The position numbers and the translations under genes are program-made. From NCBI GenBank assembly GCA_024707385.1, contig JANPZW010000013.1:815465-879464 (forward strand): 64,000 bases of DNA. The letters run 5' to 3'. Positions 46,064 through 55,965 of this stretch are shown here, one piece after another (the first letter of the stretch is position 1; the number at the start of each line of letters is the position of its first letter). A model generated the notes under the pieces. It searched no databases, was not told where the DNA came from, and was given only the letters and a program-made list of their open reading frames with translations. The stretch is from Cellvibrionaceae bacterium (lineage in GTDB: Bacteria > Pseudomonadota > Gammaproteobacteria > Pseudomonadales > Cellvibrionaceae).

Positions 46064-48866
46064 ACAATCGCTGCTCTCTGTTGCAGTCGTCGGCCTGATG
46101 TTGGGCGGTTGCAGCTCACAACCACAACAAACCGGCACCGTGGGTGATCTGGATAAACCGCTTAAATCCGCTCGGGCGGAGTCGAAACCTACAGCGAGTC
46201 GCAGTAAGGAAGAGATAAAAAAAGCTTACTATGATTACGTGCGTGACGCGGATCAAGATGACAAATTGCGTGTTGGCGCAGTCACACGGATTGCTGAGCT
46301 GGAGTTGGCTCTCGACGAGAATCCACGGCCCGCGGCAGATGACCAACCACTGGTTATAGATGATCCCGCGTATGAAAAACGCGTCCGCGATACTATTGAG
46401 TTGCTAACGGATACGCTTGCCAAATTTCCCGATGCTGCGGGCAATGATCACCTTCTGTATCAATTGGCGAAAGCACATGATCAGATCGGTGAAGCGGAGA
46501 GCGCTGTTGCGGCCTTGGAAAAAATGGTGCAGCGCTATCCGGATACGCCATATTTTGTAGAAGCGAAATTTCGCATCGGCGAAAGCGCGTTTGTCAAAGG
46601 TGATTATCTTGATGCAGACATCGCTTATACAGATGTAATTGAAGCCCGCAATCAGGAGGCTTTCAAGGAAAAGGCGTTATTCAAGCGCGGCTGGACCCGC
46701 TATAAACAGGAGCTCTACGAAGATGCGCTGGATGACTTTTTTTTGGCTGTTCGAGGGCATGGATTTAAAGCGGAAAGTCAGTTGACTAAAGCAGACCAGG
46801 AGCTGTTCGGTGAATATTTTCGCGCAATAGGCTTGGCTTTTGTTTATCTCGGTGGACATTCTGCCATTCACGACTATTTCGTCAGTCGCAATGCCAATGA
46901 TTATGTCTATCAGACCTATAAAACTGTCGCCGATCTGCAATTAAAGCAAGAACGCTATTCCGACGCGGTAGCTACTTATGAAGGGTTCGTCAAAAATTAT
47001 CCTTATCACGCAGACGTGATCCAGGCTGGCCTTTCTGTCATCAAAATCTGGAAGGACAAACAGTTCTTCAGTCAGTATAGCGATGCATTTTCTGGATTCT
47101 ATGCGCGTTATCAACCTACCTCCAAGTTCTGGCAGAATTCGCAAGTCAAGGTCAGCGAAGCCGATAAAAAGCAGGCAATCGCCGCGATACGCGAAAATAT
47201 AGTTCTGCTTGCTGCACAAGATCATTCGCGTTATCGCCGCACCAAGCAATCACAGAATTTCGAGGCAGCGAAAATCTGGTACGACCGGTACCTGAAGGAT
47301 TATTCCAATTACGCGCGCCAGGACAAGATCTATCAACTTTACGCTGAGCTGCTGAGCCAAGCAAAAGATGACGAGCGCGCGCTGCGTTATCATGAATTGG
47401 CCGCCTTTGACGGCGACATCATATTGGATAAGGACTCCGCATATGCAGCGGTGTTCTTGACCGACAAATTACAACGGCAGGCTAATGGCGGTTTGAAACA
47501 GACCCTGCTGGATAAGCATCTGAATTATGCACAGCTCTATGCACAGCTGTATCCCAGTGACCAGCAGTCAGCCTTAATTGTGCAGAATGCGGTGCAGATG
47601 GCATTTAAAGCCGGTATGCGCGAGCAAGTTGTCAACTTGGCCAATTTATTGCCGCATATCACTGCGTCCGATGTGAGCCAAGAGGTAAATCTGCTGAAGG
47701 CGCAGGCGCATTTTGACTTGCGGAATTACGGTGACGCTGAAAATGTGTATCGCGATCTGTTGGCCGCCCCTGCGCTTGCGGCCAAAAGCAAAAAGGATCT
47801 CTCTGATAAGTTGGCTTTGAGTATCTATCGGCAGGCGGAGGCAACGGCAAAATCCGCAGGGCAGGAACCCGCCGCGCGGGAGTTTCTGCGTGTCCAGCGC
47901 GAGGTGCCTGCTTCGGAGCTCGCGCCTGTGGCAACCTATGATGCCATCGCAATTTTTATGGATACAGCAAAATGGGATGAGGCTATCCAATATCTGAATT
48001 TGTTCAAGCGCGAATATCCATCGCATCCGCTGCAAGCGGAAGTAACAAAAAAATTGTCGATGGCGTATCTGAATGCTGGTCGCGGCCTCGATGCGGCGAG
48101 AGAGTTCGAGAAATTATCCGACTATATGGCGACAGAGCAGGAAAAAATGGCGGCGCTTTGGCAGGCTGCTGAACTCTATCGGGAAAAATCGGATTATCCC
48201 TCAGCGCTGCGTGCGTATCGCGATTTTGCAAACAATTACAAACGACCCTATGCGCAAAATATGGAAGCCATGGCGCGTGTAGCGGAGATTTACGCAAAAC
48301 GTGCTGATGAAGAAAAGCGGATATATTGGCTGCGTGAGATCGTGAACGCGGACACAAAAGCCGCCAGCTCGGCCAAGACCGAAAGGACTCAGTACCTTGC
48401 GGCAAGCGCTTCATTCGATCTAGCGGAAGCGCGTCGCAAAGAATTTGACCGCGTGCGCCTCGTACATCCGCTACCGAGATCACTTCAGGAAAAAAAGGCC
48501 GCTATGCAGGATTCGGTCAAGTTGTATGGTCAGGCAGCGGTGTATGGGCACGCTGATTTTGTCACCCGCGCAACCCTGGCGATAGGGGAAATCTACCGCA
48601 GCTTTTCTGTGGCGCTTCTCGAATCGGAGCGCCCCAGAAACCTCAATACAGAAGAGCTGGAGCAGTACAACATTCTTCTTGAGGACCAGGCCTTTCCTTT
48701 TGAAGACAAAGCTATCGAGTTTTATGAAACCAACGTAAGCCGGATTGCCCAGGGTATCTATGATCCCGCAGTCAAATCCAGTCTGGAAAACTTGCAAAAA
48801 CTCTTCCCGGCTCGTTATGCCAGACCGGGTAAATTTGAAACCTCTGTGGCCAAAATCAATCCCTAG
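46050..48866 (+). CDS. Large TPR lipoprotein
   Basis: 938 residues. The lipobox LGGC follows MTNLKQSLLSVAVVGLM, so it is an acylated envelope protein. Many tetratricopeptide-type repeats: HLLYQLAKAHDQIGEAESAVAALEKMVQRYPDTPYFVEAKFRIGE, KERYSDAVATYEGFVKNYP, AIQYLNLFKREYPSHP and others. The repeat style resembles BamD/YbgF-like and gliding-type (Agl/Glt) envelope TPR proteins. ATG lies within the upstream gene's end. Confidence 0.75.
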   Translation: MTNLKQSLLSVAVVGLMLGGCSSQPQQTGTVGDLDKPLKSARAESKPTASRSKEEIKKAYYDYVRDADQDDKLRVGAVTRIAELELALDENPRPAADDQPLVIDDPAYEKRVRDTIELLTDTLAKFPDAAGNDHLLYQLAKAHDQIGEAESAVAALEKMVQRYPDTPYFVEAKFRIGESAFVKGDYLDADIAYTDVIEARNQEAFKEKALFKRGWTRYKQELYEDALDDFFLAVRGHGFKAESQLTKADQELFGEYFRAIGLAFVYLGGHSAIHDYFVSRNANDYVYQTYKTVADLQLKQERYSDAVATYEGFVKNYPYHADVIQAGLSVIKIWKDKQFFSQYSDAFSGFYARYQPTSKFWQNSQVKVSEADKKQAIAAIRENIVLLAAQDHSRYRRTKQSQNFEAAKIWYDRYLKDYSNYARQDKIYQLYAELLSQAKDDERALRYHELAAFDGDIILDKDSAYAAVFLTDKLQRQANGGLKQTLLDKHLNYAQLYAQLYPSDQQSALIVQNAVQMAFKAGMREQVVNLANLLPHITASDVSQEVNLLKAQAHFDLRNYGDAENVYRDLLAAPALAAKSKKDLSDKLALSIYRQAEATAKSAGQEPAAREFLRVQREVPASELAPVATYDAIAIFMDTAKWDEAIQYLNLFKREYPSHPLQAEVTKKLSMAYLNAGRGLDAAREFEKLSDYMATEQEKMAALWQAAELYREKSDYPSALRAYRDFANNYKRPYAQNMEAMARVAEIYAKRADEEKRIYWLREIVNADTKAASSAKTERTQYLAASASFDLAEARRKEFDRVRLVHPLPRSLQEKKAAMQDSVKLYGQAAVYGHADFVTRATLAIGEIYRSFSVALLESERPRNLNTEELEQYNILLEDQAFPFEDKAIEFYETNVSRIAQGIYDPAVKSSLENLQKLFPARYARPGKFETSVAKINP

Positions 48867-48876
48867 GTAGATCGCG

Positions 48877-49467
48877 ATGTTTGTGAAGAGTGAATGGAAA
48901 TTCTGGATATGGGTGGTGCTGGTTACCTTGCTGAGTGCCTGTGGCACCACCGGTGGAGGTGCGCCGAGCAAAAAATCCGCTGGTGTTGAATCGCTCACGC
49001 CTGCTCAGTCCGTGCGCTTGCAAGAGGCGCTGACCAGGCTGGATCAACAGGATCCCAAGACGGCGGAGAATTTATTGGACGCTCTATTGCGGGAGCGCAC
49101 GGATGTTGCCGAGCTGTGGTTGAATCTCGCGCTCAGCCAATATCAGCAAAACAACTTCGCCGCTGCGGATAAAACGGTCAGCAGAATCCTGACAAATTTC
49201 CCCCAAACTGCCCAGGCGCACAATCTTGCCGGCCTTTTGGCGGTAGGAAATGGCGAATTTAAAAAGGCTGAGCAGCATTATGAAAATGCGCTGAAGATTT
49301 TCCCCTCGTATGCCAACGCTTTGTACAACATGGCTCTGCTGCAGGATATTTATTTGCAGAATACGGTTTTGGCGGTGGATTATTACAAACGCTATTTGGC
49401 GCTGGTGGAAACAGACGAAGCCACCAAGGCCTGGGTTGATAATTTGGCGCAGACCCGGGGTCGTTAG
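48877..49467 (+). CDS. TPR lipoprotein
   Basis: 196 residues with lipobox LSAC after MFVKSEWKFWIWVVLVTL. A TPR domain covers about residues 45-190 (AELWLNLALSQYQQNNFAAADKTVSRIL, AQAHNLAGLLAVGNGEFKKAEQHYENALKIFPSYANALYNMALLQ). It resembles PilF/Pilotin-like TPR lipoproteins only in general architecture. Ten bases after the large TPR gene. Confidence 0.75.
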   Translation: MFVKSEWKFWIWVVLVTLLSACGTTGGGAPSKKSAGVESLTPAQSVRLQEALTRLDQQDPKTAENLLDALLRERTDVAELWLNLALSQYQQNNFAAADKTVSRILTNFPQTAQAHNLAGLLAVGNGEFKKAEQHYENALKIFPSYANALYNMALLQDIYLQNTVLAVDYYKRYLALVETDEATKAWVDNLAQTRGR

Positions 49468-49475
49468 GAGGTGTT

Positions 49476-49763
49476 ATGAAAAAATATCAGTTTTCCGCCT
49501 TCATCGGATTGATATTCGCGGCGGCTTACGCCAGCGCCCAGAAGTCGGATCAGATTGAACTGGAAACCACCATCATCAAAGGCAATACCGAGTTGCCAAA
49601 GTATCTGTACGTGGTTCCCTGGCAGGACCGGAAAAGCAATCAGAAGGTCGAGCAGAAATTGGTGCTACACAATCTTTATGGCGATCTTTTCGATCCGGTT
49701 TTGCCCGCTTATATTCCCGGTGAGCAATTTGAGTTCTTGGCTTCACCGGAAGATAAAAAATAA
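49476..49763 (+). CDS. Small exported protein of unknown function
   Basis: 95 residues with a signal peptide (MKKYQFSAFIGLIFAAAYASAQ). The mature part has IELETTIIKGNTELPKYLYVVPWQD and FDPVLPAYIPGEQFEFL. Similar small proteins accompany envelope TPR and ExbB/TolR-type clusters in marine gammaproteobacteria, but no motor genes are in this window. Last gene of the TPR operon, preceded by an AGGAGG ribosome site; a terminator follows. Confidence 0.6.
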   Translation: MKKYQFSAFIGLIFAAAYASAQKSDQIELETTIIKGNTELPKYLYVVPWQDRKSNQKVEQKLVLHNLYGDLFDPVLPAYIPGEQFEFLASPEDKK

Positions 49764-49788
49764 AAAACCCGGTGAAAACCGGGTTTTT
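49764..49788. terminator. Bidirectional rho-independent terminator between the TPR operon and tssH
   Basis: AAAAACCCGGT / ACCGGGTTTTT hairpin with a GAAA-type loop, flanked by A and T runs on both sides, lies between two convergent operons (stop at 49763 on plus, stop at 49811 on minus). It can serve both. Confidence 0.9.
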
Positions 49789-49810
49789 CGTTTGCGGGAT
49801 CTATATCAGA

Positions 49811-52493
49811 TCACTGGATCTGATAGGTGAATTTACCCTCTTCCGTACAGCCCACGTGCACGCTTTTGATTTCCTCCCCATTCGCCATACGGCTTAGGCA
49901 TTCAGATGCCAATTCCGGCAGCATGCTGCGAGTCAGAATGTTTTCGATATTGCGTGCGCCAGTATCCACTTCCTGGCTGCGTGCAACTATGTGCAGCAGC
50001 ACATCTTCGTCATAGCTGAATTGAGCGTTGTAGCTCTGACGGATGCGTTTTTCGATGCGGCGCATGTTGATCTGACAGATTTTCATCAGATCCTCGTCAC
50101 CCAGCGGGTAGTAGGGAATAACGGTGGTGCGGCCCAAAAATGCGGGTTTGAAATAACGCAGCAGTTGCGGGCGGAAATTTTCCAACAGTGTTTCCGGGTC
50201 TGGCTTTTCTTCCGCTGACGCACACATGGCGCGAATATGTTCCTCGCCGGCGTTCGACGTCATGATGATGACCGTATTGCGGAAGTCGATATCGCGCCCT
50301 TCGCCGTCTTTTATGGTGCCCTTGTCGAACAGGTTGTAAAAAATATCCTGCACGCCGGGATGCGCCTTTTCCATTTCATCGAGCAATACCACGCTGTAAG
50401 GTTTGCGACGCACGGCCTCCGTCAGCACACCACCTTCGCCGTAACCGACGTAGCCCGGCGGCGAACCGAGCAGCATGGAAACCTTGTGCTCCTCTTTGAA
50501 TTCCGACATGTTGATCACAGTGACATTTTGCTCACCGCCGTAAAGAACGTCCGCCAGTGCCAAGGCAGTTTCCGTTTTACCCACGCCGCTTGAGCCAACC
50601 ATAAAAAACACACCTATCGGCTTGCGCGGATCGGTAAGGCCGGCGCGCGAAGTGCGAATCGCCTGCGCTATACCTTCGAGGGCATGGGGCTGGCCGATAA
50701 CGCGCTTGCCCAAATACTCGCCCAAATGAAGAATCTGCTGAATTTCATCTGCGACCATTTTGCCGACGGGAATACCGGTCCAGTTGGCAACAACTTCGGC
50801 GATGGCCTGACTGCCGACATTAATCTGCATCATGGGTTCGTCACCCTGAATGTCTTCCAGTCGGGCGATGAGCGCGTGCAGCTGATTTTTAATTCCCAGC
50901 AGTTCATCCGGGCTCAGCGGCTGTCGATCTTTATTTTCCTGCGCGTCGACAGGTTTGCGGGAAAACTGGAAATCATCTTCGATTTTCTTTTGCAGCTCGT
51001 GGATTTGCGCTACCACTTCTTTTTCTTTTTGCCACTGAATTTCTTGCAGCTTCAGCGTTTGCTCGAGTTCCTCTCGTTCCTTTTTCAGTTGTTCGATTGT
51101 GTCTTCGCAATTGCCGAGGGTGGCGTTTTCACGCTCCAGAGCGACGATGTTGGTATCGCGCTGGGTGATGCGGCGGCGGGTATCTTCAATCGCGGCAGGT
51201 GTTGCACTTTGGCTTAATGCTACGCGTGCGCAGGCGGTGTCCAGGAGACTCACGGATTTATCCGGCAGCTGGCGCGCCGTGATGTAGCGGCTCGACAGTC
51301 TTACGGAATCCACGATCGCTTCATCGAGAATGCGCACCTTGTGGTGATTCTGCAGCATCACGGAAATTGCCCGCATCATGTCGATGGCTTTGCTCTCGCT
51401 CGGCTCTTCAATTTTGACAACCTGAAAGCGGCGGGTAAGCGCGGGATCGCGTTCGAAATATTTTTTGTATTCGGCCCAGGTGGTCGCCGCGATGGTGCGC
51501 AACTCACCGCGGGCGAGCGCGGGTTTCAGCAGGTTGGCGGCGTCGCCCTGCCCTTCTTTGCCGCCAGCGCCGATCAAGGTGTGCGCTTCATCGATGAACA
51601 TAATGATGGGCTCGGGTGATGCTTTGACTTCAGCGATCACGGATTTCAGGCGATTTTCAAACTCGCCTTTCACACTGGCGCCGGCTTGCAGCAGGCCCAG
51701 GTCGAGGCTGCGTACGATAACCCCTTTCAGTGGGTCAGGCACATCGCCGGAGGCGATGCGCAAGGCAAACCCTTCGACCACTGCGGTTTTACCGACGCCG
51801 GCTTCACCGGTGAGAATCGGATTGTTCTGGCGACGGCGAATCAGAATATCGATGATCTGGCGGATTTCCTCATCACGGCCGAGTACGGCATCGATTTTTC
51901 CCTTGCTTCGCGGCCTCAGTGAGATTGACGGTGAATTTATCGAGGGCGGGGCTTTTGCTTGGCACTGCCGAGGCTGCGGAATCGTCAGCCGCCGCCACAT
52001 CGCCCATTGCTGAACCGGCGGACTCTGCCGTGGTACCGACGACAGCGCGCACCATATCGCGCAGCGATTCCGGTGCGATCTTGCGCAATTCCTCCGCATT
52101 GACCTGACGGCGCAGAGTTTCATCCAGCAAGAGCGCAGCGAGCACATGCGCGGAAGTTGCGAGCCCGTGACCGTACTCGATGGATGCCAGCAGCCAGGCA
52201 TTTTTGGCCAGATCGACAATGTTGGGAGACAGGGCCGGCGCGCGGGTATTGCCGGAGCGGATTTTATCCAGCTCGCTGTTGAGTTGCTGCAGAAGCCGGC
52301 CTGGATTCACCTCATATTTTTTGAGTACCGAATTGATATCGCTGTCGCTGTTTTCCAGCAACTTGATAAGCCAGTGTTCTATTTCCACGTTGTAGTGAGT
52401 GCGTGACAAACACAAACCCGCGGCGCCTTCGAGAGCAATCCGGGTGGGTTGATTCAGCTTACCCACAAGAGATTTCAGATCGATACTGATCAT
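49811..52493 (-). CDS. clpV: T6SS sheath-disassembly ATPase ClpV (TssH), frameshifted
   Basis: AAA+ unfoldase that recycles the contracted TssB/TssC sheath. The N-terminal Clp_N domain (MISIDLKSLVGKLNQPTRIALE, SLRDMVRAVVG) and the rest lie in two frames, joined at the T run 51895-51899 (plus strand). Removing one base restores LTEAAKQGKIDAVLGRDEEI and 893 residues, the family length. AAA1: GEAGVGKTA and MFIDEAHTLIGAGG; AAA2: GSSGVGKTETA and VVLLDEMEKAHPG. Promoter-distal gene of the minus-strand T6SS operon. Confidence 0.93.
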
Positions 52494-52561
52494 AAGATTT
52501 CCTTTTCTGAATTAACTTATTAAGTGGTGAATTGGTTTTTTCCCGCACATCGTCCTGCGAC

Positions 52562-53678
52562 TTAATTAAGACGAGCCGAGGATACCCGTATATCCAACGT
52601 ATCTTCATTAGCCGCAGCGTCGTTCGTCTGACTTGCCAGCCAGGTGTCCCAGCCGATGGTCGGCGGTGTAGCCTGGCGTAACTGAATTCTGTGCGGAATG
52701 TGTCGCCGCGCGACTCGCAATACATATTCCGCATCCAACTCACTGCCTGAATACATTTTTACGATTTCATTGAGGCGCCGCAGAGTGGTGGTTCCCGGAG
52801 CAAAACGTTGAAATTGCTCCGCATCTAACGGTCCGATCAAGACGCGTATTTTACCCTGCGCGAACCAGCCTTTACCGCCGAGGATCGCCGATCTGCCGAG
52901 ACAGGCATTTTGTCCCAGCGGATTGCCCGGATAAGGCAGACGCGTGCGCACATCTTCAATCAGGTCGTGCCATTCCCCGATGAATTCCTGCACTTCCACC
53001 GGCACATCGAAATAATAGGCGAGCATCTGGCGCAGCCCATTTGCCGGGCGGGTGCGCTGGCTGAGCAAGCCGGCAAAAAAGACCAGCGATTCGTGATGGA
53101 TATTGAGCTGATCCAATAAGTGGTCGGTACCCAACCCGAGCAAAGACAAAATCGTGTGGGTATGCGCATCCAGTCGCTCGCGGCGCTGCTGAATCAATTT
53201 TTGCCGTTCGTAGGCCAGCGGCAAGCGGTATTTCATTCCGGCCTGGAAAAACAGCGACACGAGGCGATGATTGAACATATCGAGAAAATCCCGCAGGGAT
53301 TCATCGCGCAGTTTTAAACGCTGAAACAGGATTTCCGTGTAATGGAAAGGCAGCACCCCGGTTGAGCCGGTCAAACCCATAAAGCTGACGGTCACATGCC
53401 AGCGCGAACCCTGGCCGGCATTTTCGCGCTGGATGCGGATAATCTCGCTGCCGGGAAAACCCAAGGTCAGATGAGTCGAGAAACGCGCGACCTCTGTTCC
53501 TGGAGGCGTGAATTGTCCCACCGAGCGCTCGTTCATCGCCGCTCCACCAGGGGCGCGGTTGTGCAGGGTTGCAGCGCGCTCGAGCAGGCGCACCGCCTGG
53601 AAAAATGACACCAGTTCGGGCGACTGCAACAACTGTTCGATTACAGCAGAATTTTTTTCGCCGGATCTTGGTGGACAT
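52562..53678 (-). CDS. tssG: T6SS baseplate protein TssG (frameshifted near its start)
   Basis: Baseplate wedge subunit. The start is the ATG at 53676-53678 reading MSTKIRR; then the seven-T run 53652-53658 (plus strand) shifts the frame. Removing one base gives KNSAVIEQLLQSPELVSFFQAVRLLER and continues to the stop, 371 residues. SFMGLTGSTGVLPFHYTE and the region around DLRTRLPYPGNPLG-type loops are typical. The long raw reading to 53863 carries the end of TssF and is an artefact. Overlaps tssF. Confidence 0.9.
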
Positions 53679-55475
53679 TTTTTCAGATATCCTTCTTTAC
53701 CTTTGAGTCGCACCAGGGTGCGGGTAAATGAGTTGATGGGGCAGTAAAGCGCAAAAAAATGTTCCAGCACGGTAGCAAAAAAGATAGCTGCTGCTGCCGG
53801 TAAGCAAATTTTCATCGAGTTCGATTTCGATCTCGACACCGCGACAAATGGTGGCGCGGCCATCGATATTGAGCGGCGCGCTAATGGATTTTGCTTGTAC
53901 CGACTGCACTGATTCGATCAGGCCGCGAGTGACGGACGTTTCCTTGAAATCGTACAACCGGAGAATTTCCTTGAATGCATCCGTGGAATTGCCCTGGCCA
54001 CTGATGGACAGCAGATTTAAATTCAGATGCGATATCAGCCGCCAGCGTGCACGGTTTTTCAACGGCGGTCGGATGGTGCTGGAGGGTTGTGTCAGGCAGC
54101 GAATGCGACTGCAAGGGGGCGCCCCGTTGACGCATTGCAGACGCGGGTGGTCGAGCGTAAAGGGCAGCTTGCTCGGCAGATCGCGGTTGCTGCAGGTGGT
54201 GTTGATCACCAGAGTGCGGTCGAAGGGTTGATTCGGATTGAAATTAAGATCCACCAGCGACAGATACATGTCCGTACCTTCGTCGCGTTCGTAATAACCC
54301 ATTTTTGCGGGACGCCGCTGGCAGTACCAATAGGCGCGGCGGTTGTCGTTCTGCTCTTTGTGGGTCAGGCCATAAAAAGGCAGATAATCGCTGGTTTCGC
54401 CTGAGGAGGTGGTGGCGGTTACCCTGTCGACAGAATAGATTTCATATCCGACGGGTCGCCGGGCGTCCGGCACCACCTGGTATTCCATCTGAGTCTGATC
54501 GATTTTGATCGGATCGGCTTTGTGGCTGAACAAATTCACCATCGGCGTGCAGCCAAGAGCAAAGGATTCCGCCGAGACATTGTGTTCCAGCTCTATATCC
54601 GCGGTGTTGAAATAGAAATAAAAATCGAGCCGGTTGGTTGCGTCAATGGGAAGCCTGCCCTGCAGATCTATATCGACGAACATGAATTTTTCCGGAAAAA
54701 CAAAAAATTCCGTCAGCAGTCGATAACCGATTGCCGAATTCGGTGGATACGGCAGCAAGCCTTCATTTTTTGTAAATCCCACCGGTTTGATTGCCTGGCT
54801 TCCCAGGCGCACCGGGTTAGTATCACCTTCGGACGTTGCCAAAAAAACATCGAGGCAGCCGTTCAATAAAAATTGATACAGCGGATAGGTATAAAGCGGC
54901 TGGCCTTTGAGAAATAGGCGCAGCTTTTTCGGCGCGACTTCCTGCAGCGAGATGGCGTCATTAAATGTCTGCAAAGAAATTTTCAAAACGCTCGCCGCGC
55001 CGCGAACCTGGGAGGTACCCGGCGTTGCGAAAGGTCTGCCGATCAGGCTCGCATTGATGATTTTGACCGGCCAAAGATCGGCGTCGTAAACCGTCGCGAA
55101 GCGGCAGTTTTCACCCTGGAATTGCTCGGTCTCCACCAGGGTGTCCTTGCTGATAGCGAAGTGGCCGTCGAGCTGATCCTCGTCCGGCACGAATTGCACG
55201 ACTGACATGGACGGAATCGGCCGCTGATAATGTGGAAACATCACGCCCAGAATGGCATCGCTCAATTCCGGAAATTCATCGTCGAGCTTGTGCTGAATGC
55301 GCGCATTCAGATAGGCAAAACTTTCGATCAAGCGAGAGGCGTGCGGGTCTTCAATGGTGTCGTTGTGAATGCCCAAGCGCCCGGCAATTTTGGGGTGTTC
55401 CTTGGCGAATTCCGCACCCATTTGGCGGATAAAGGCCAGCTCTTTTTCGTAATAGGGAAGTAATTCGTCAGCCAT
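53641..55475 (-). CDS. tssF: T6SS baseplate protein TssF (two frameshifts)
   Basis: Largest baseplate wedge subunit. Starts MADELLPYYEKELAFIRQMGAEF. The frame breaks at the A run 53777-53782 (plus strand), after GSSSYLF; removing one base continues ATVLEHFFALYCPINSFTRTLV, the normal TssF C-terminus. The final run 53652-53658 also needs one base removed to end in SGEKILL with stop at 53641-53643. Restored length is 610 residues. The gene overlaps tssE by eight bases and tssG by about 38. Confidence 0.92.
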
Positions 55476-55965
55476 GTTTCGATTCTTCTACGGTAACGGC
55501 GCGCAGTACTGGTTCCAGCACCGAGTCGAACACGACTATCTCCGGCGCCGGATCGGCGTACATAACGGCGTCTATGCGAAAACGCAAAGTGCGGTCGGAT
55601 TTTTCAGTATTGTCGAGATAGCGAACGGAAACGCTTTTAAAGCGCGGTTCAAAAGTGCGAATAATGGTTTCAATACTGCGGGTGAACTCTCGTCGCTTCG
55701 CGACATCCAGCATGTTGACGGTGGCGAGATCCGGCAGGCCGTAATTCAGCAGACTGGATTCAACCTCCTGAAATTCATCCGGTGTCGAAATGATGCGATA
55801 GCGGCTGTTGAGCAGATTTTCGAGATCGCGCCGGACGCTGTTGCGCAGATCCTTGAGTTTGCGCTGGCGCGATTTTTCCGAGTCGATGCTCGCTCCCGGA
55901 TCTTCGTCGAACAGCCGGTCCAGAATGGATTCGCGCAGGTTGCGGTCTTTCTCGATAGCGGCCAT
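55468..55965 (-). CDS. tssE: T6SS baseplate protein TssE
   Basis: gp25-like baseplate component that nucleates the sheath. 165 residues; RESILDRLFDE at the start, the LRNSVRRDLENLLNSR segment and FEPRFKSVSVRYL are the family motifs. Its ATG overlaps the stop of the TssC paralogue upstream and its 3' end overlaps tssF. Confidence 0.94.
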   Translation of the reverse strand: MAAIEKDRNLRESILDRLFDEDPGASIDSEKSRQRKLKDLRNSVRRDLENLLNSRYRIISTPDEFQEVESSLLNYGLPDLATVNMLDVAKRREFTRSIETIIRTFEPRFKSVSVRYLDNTEKSDRTLRFRIDAVMYADPAPEIVVFDSVLEPVLRAVTVEESKHG

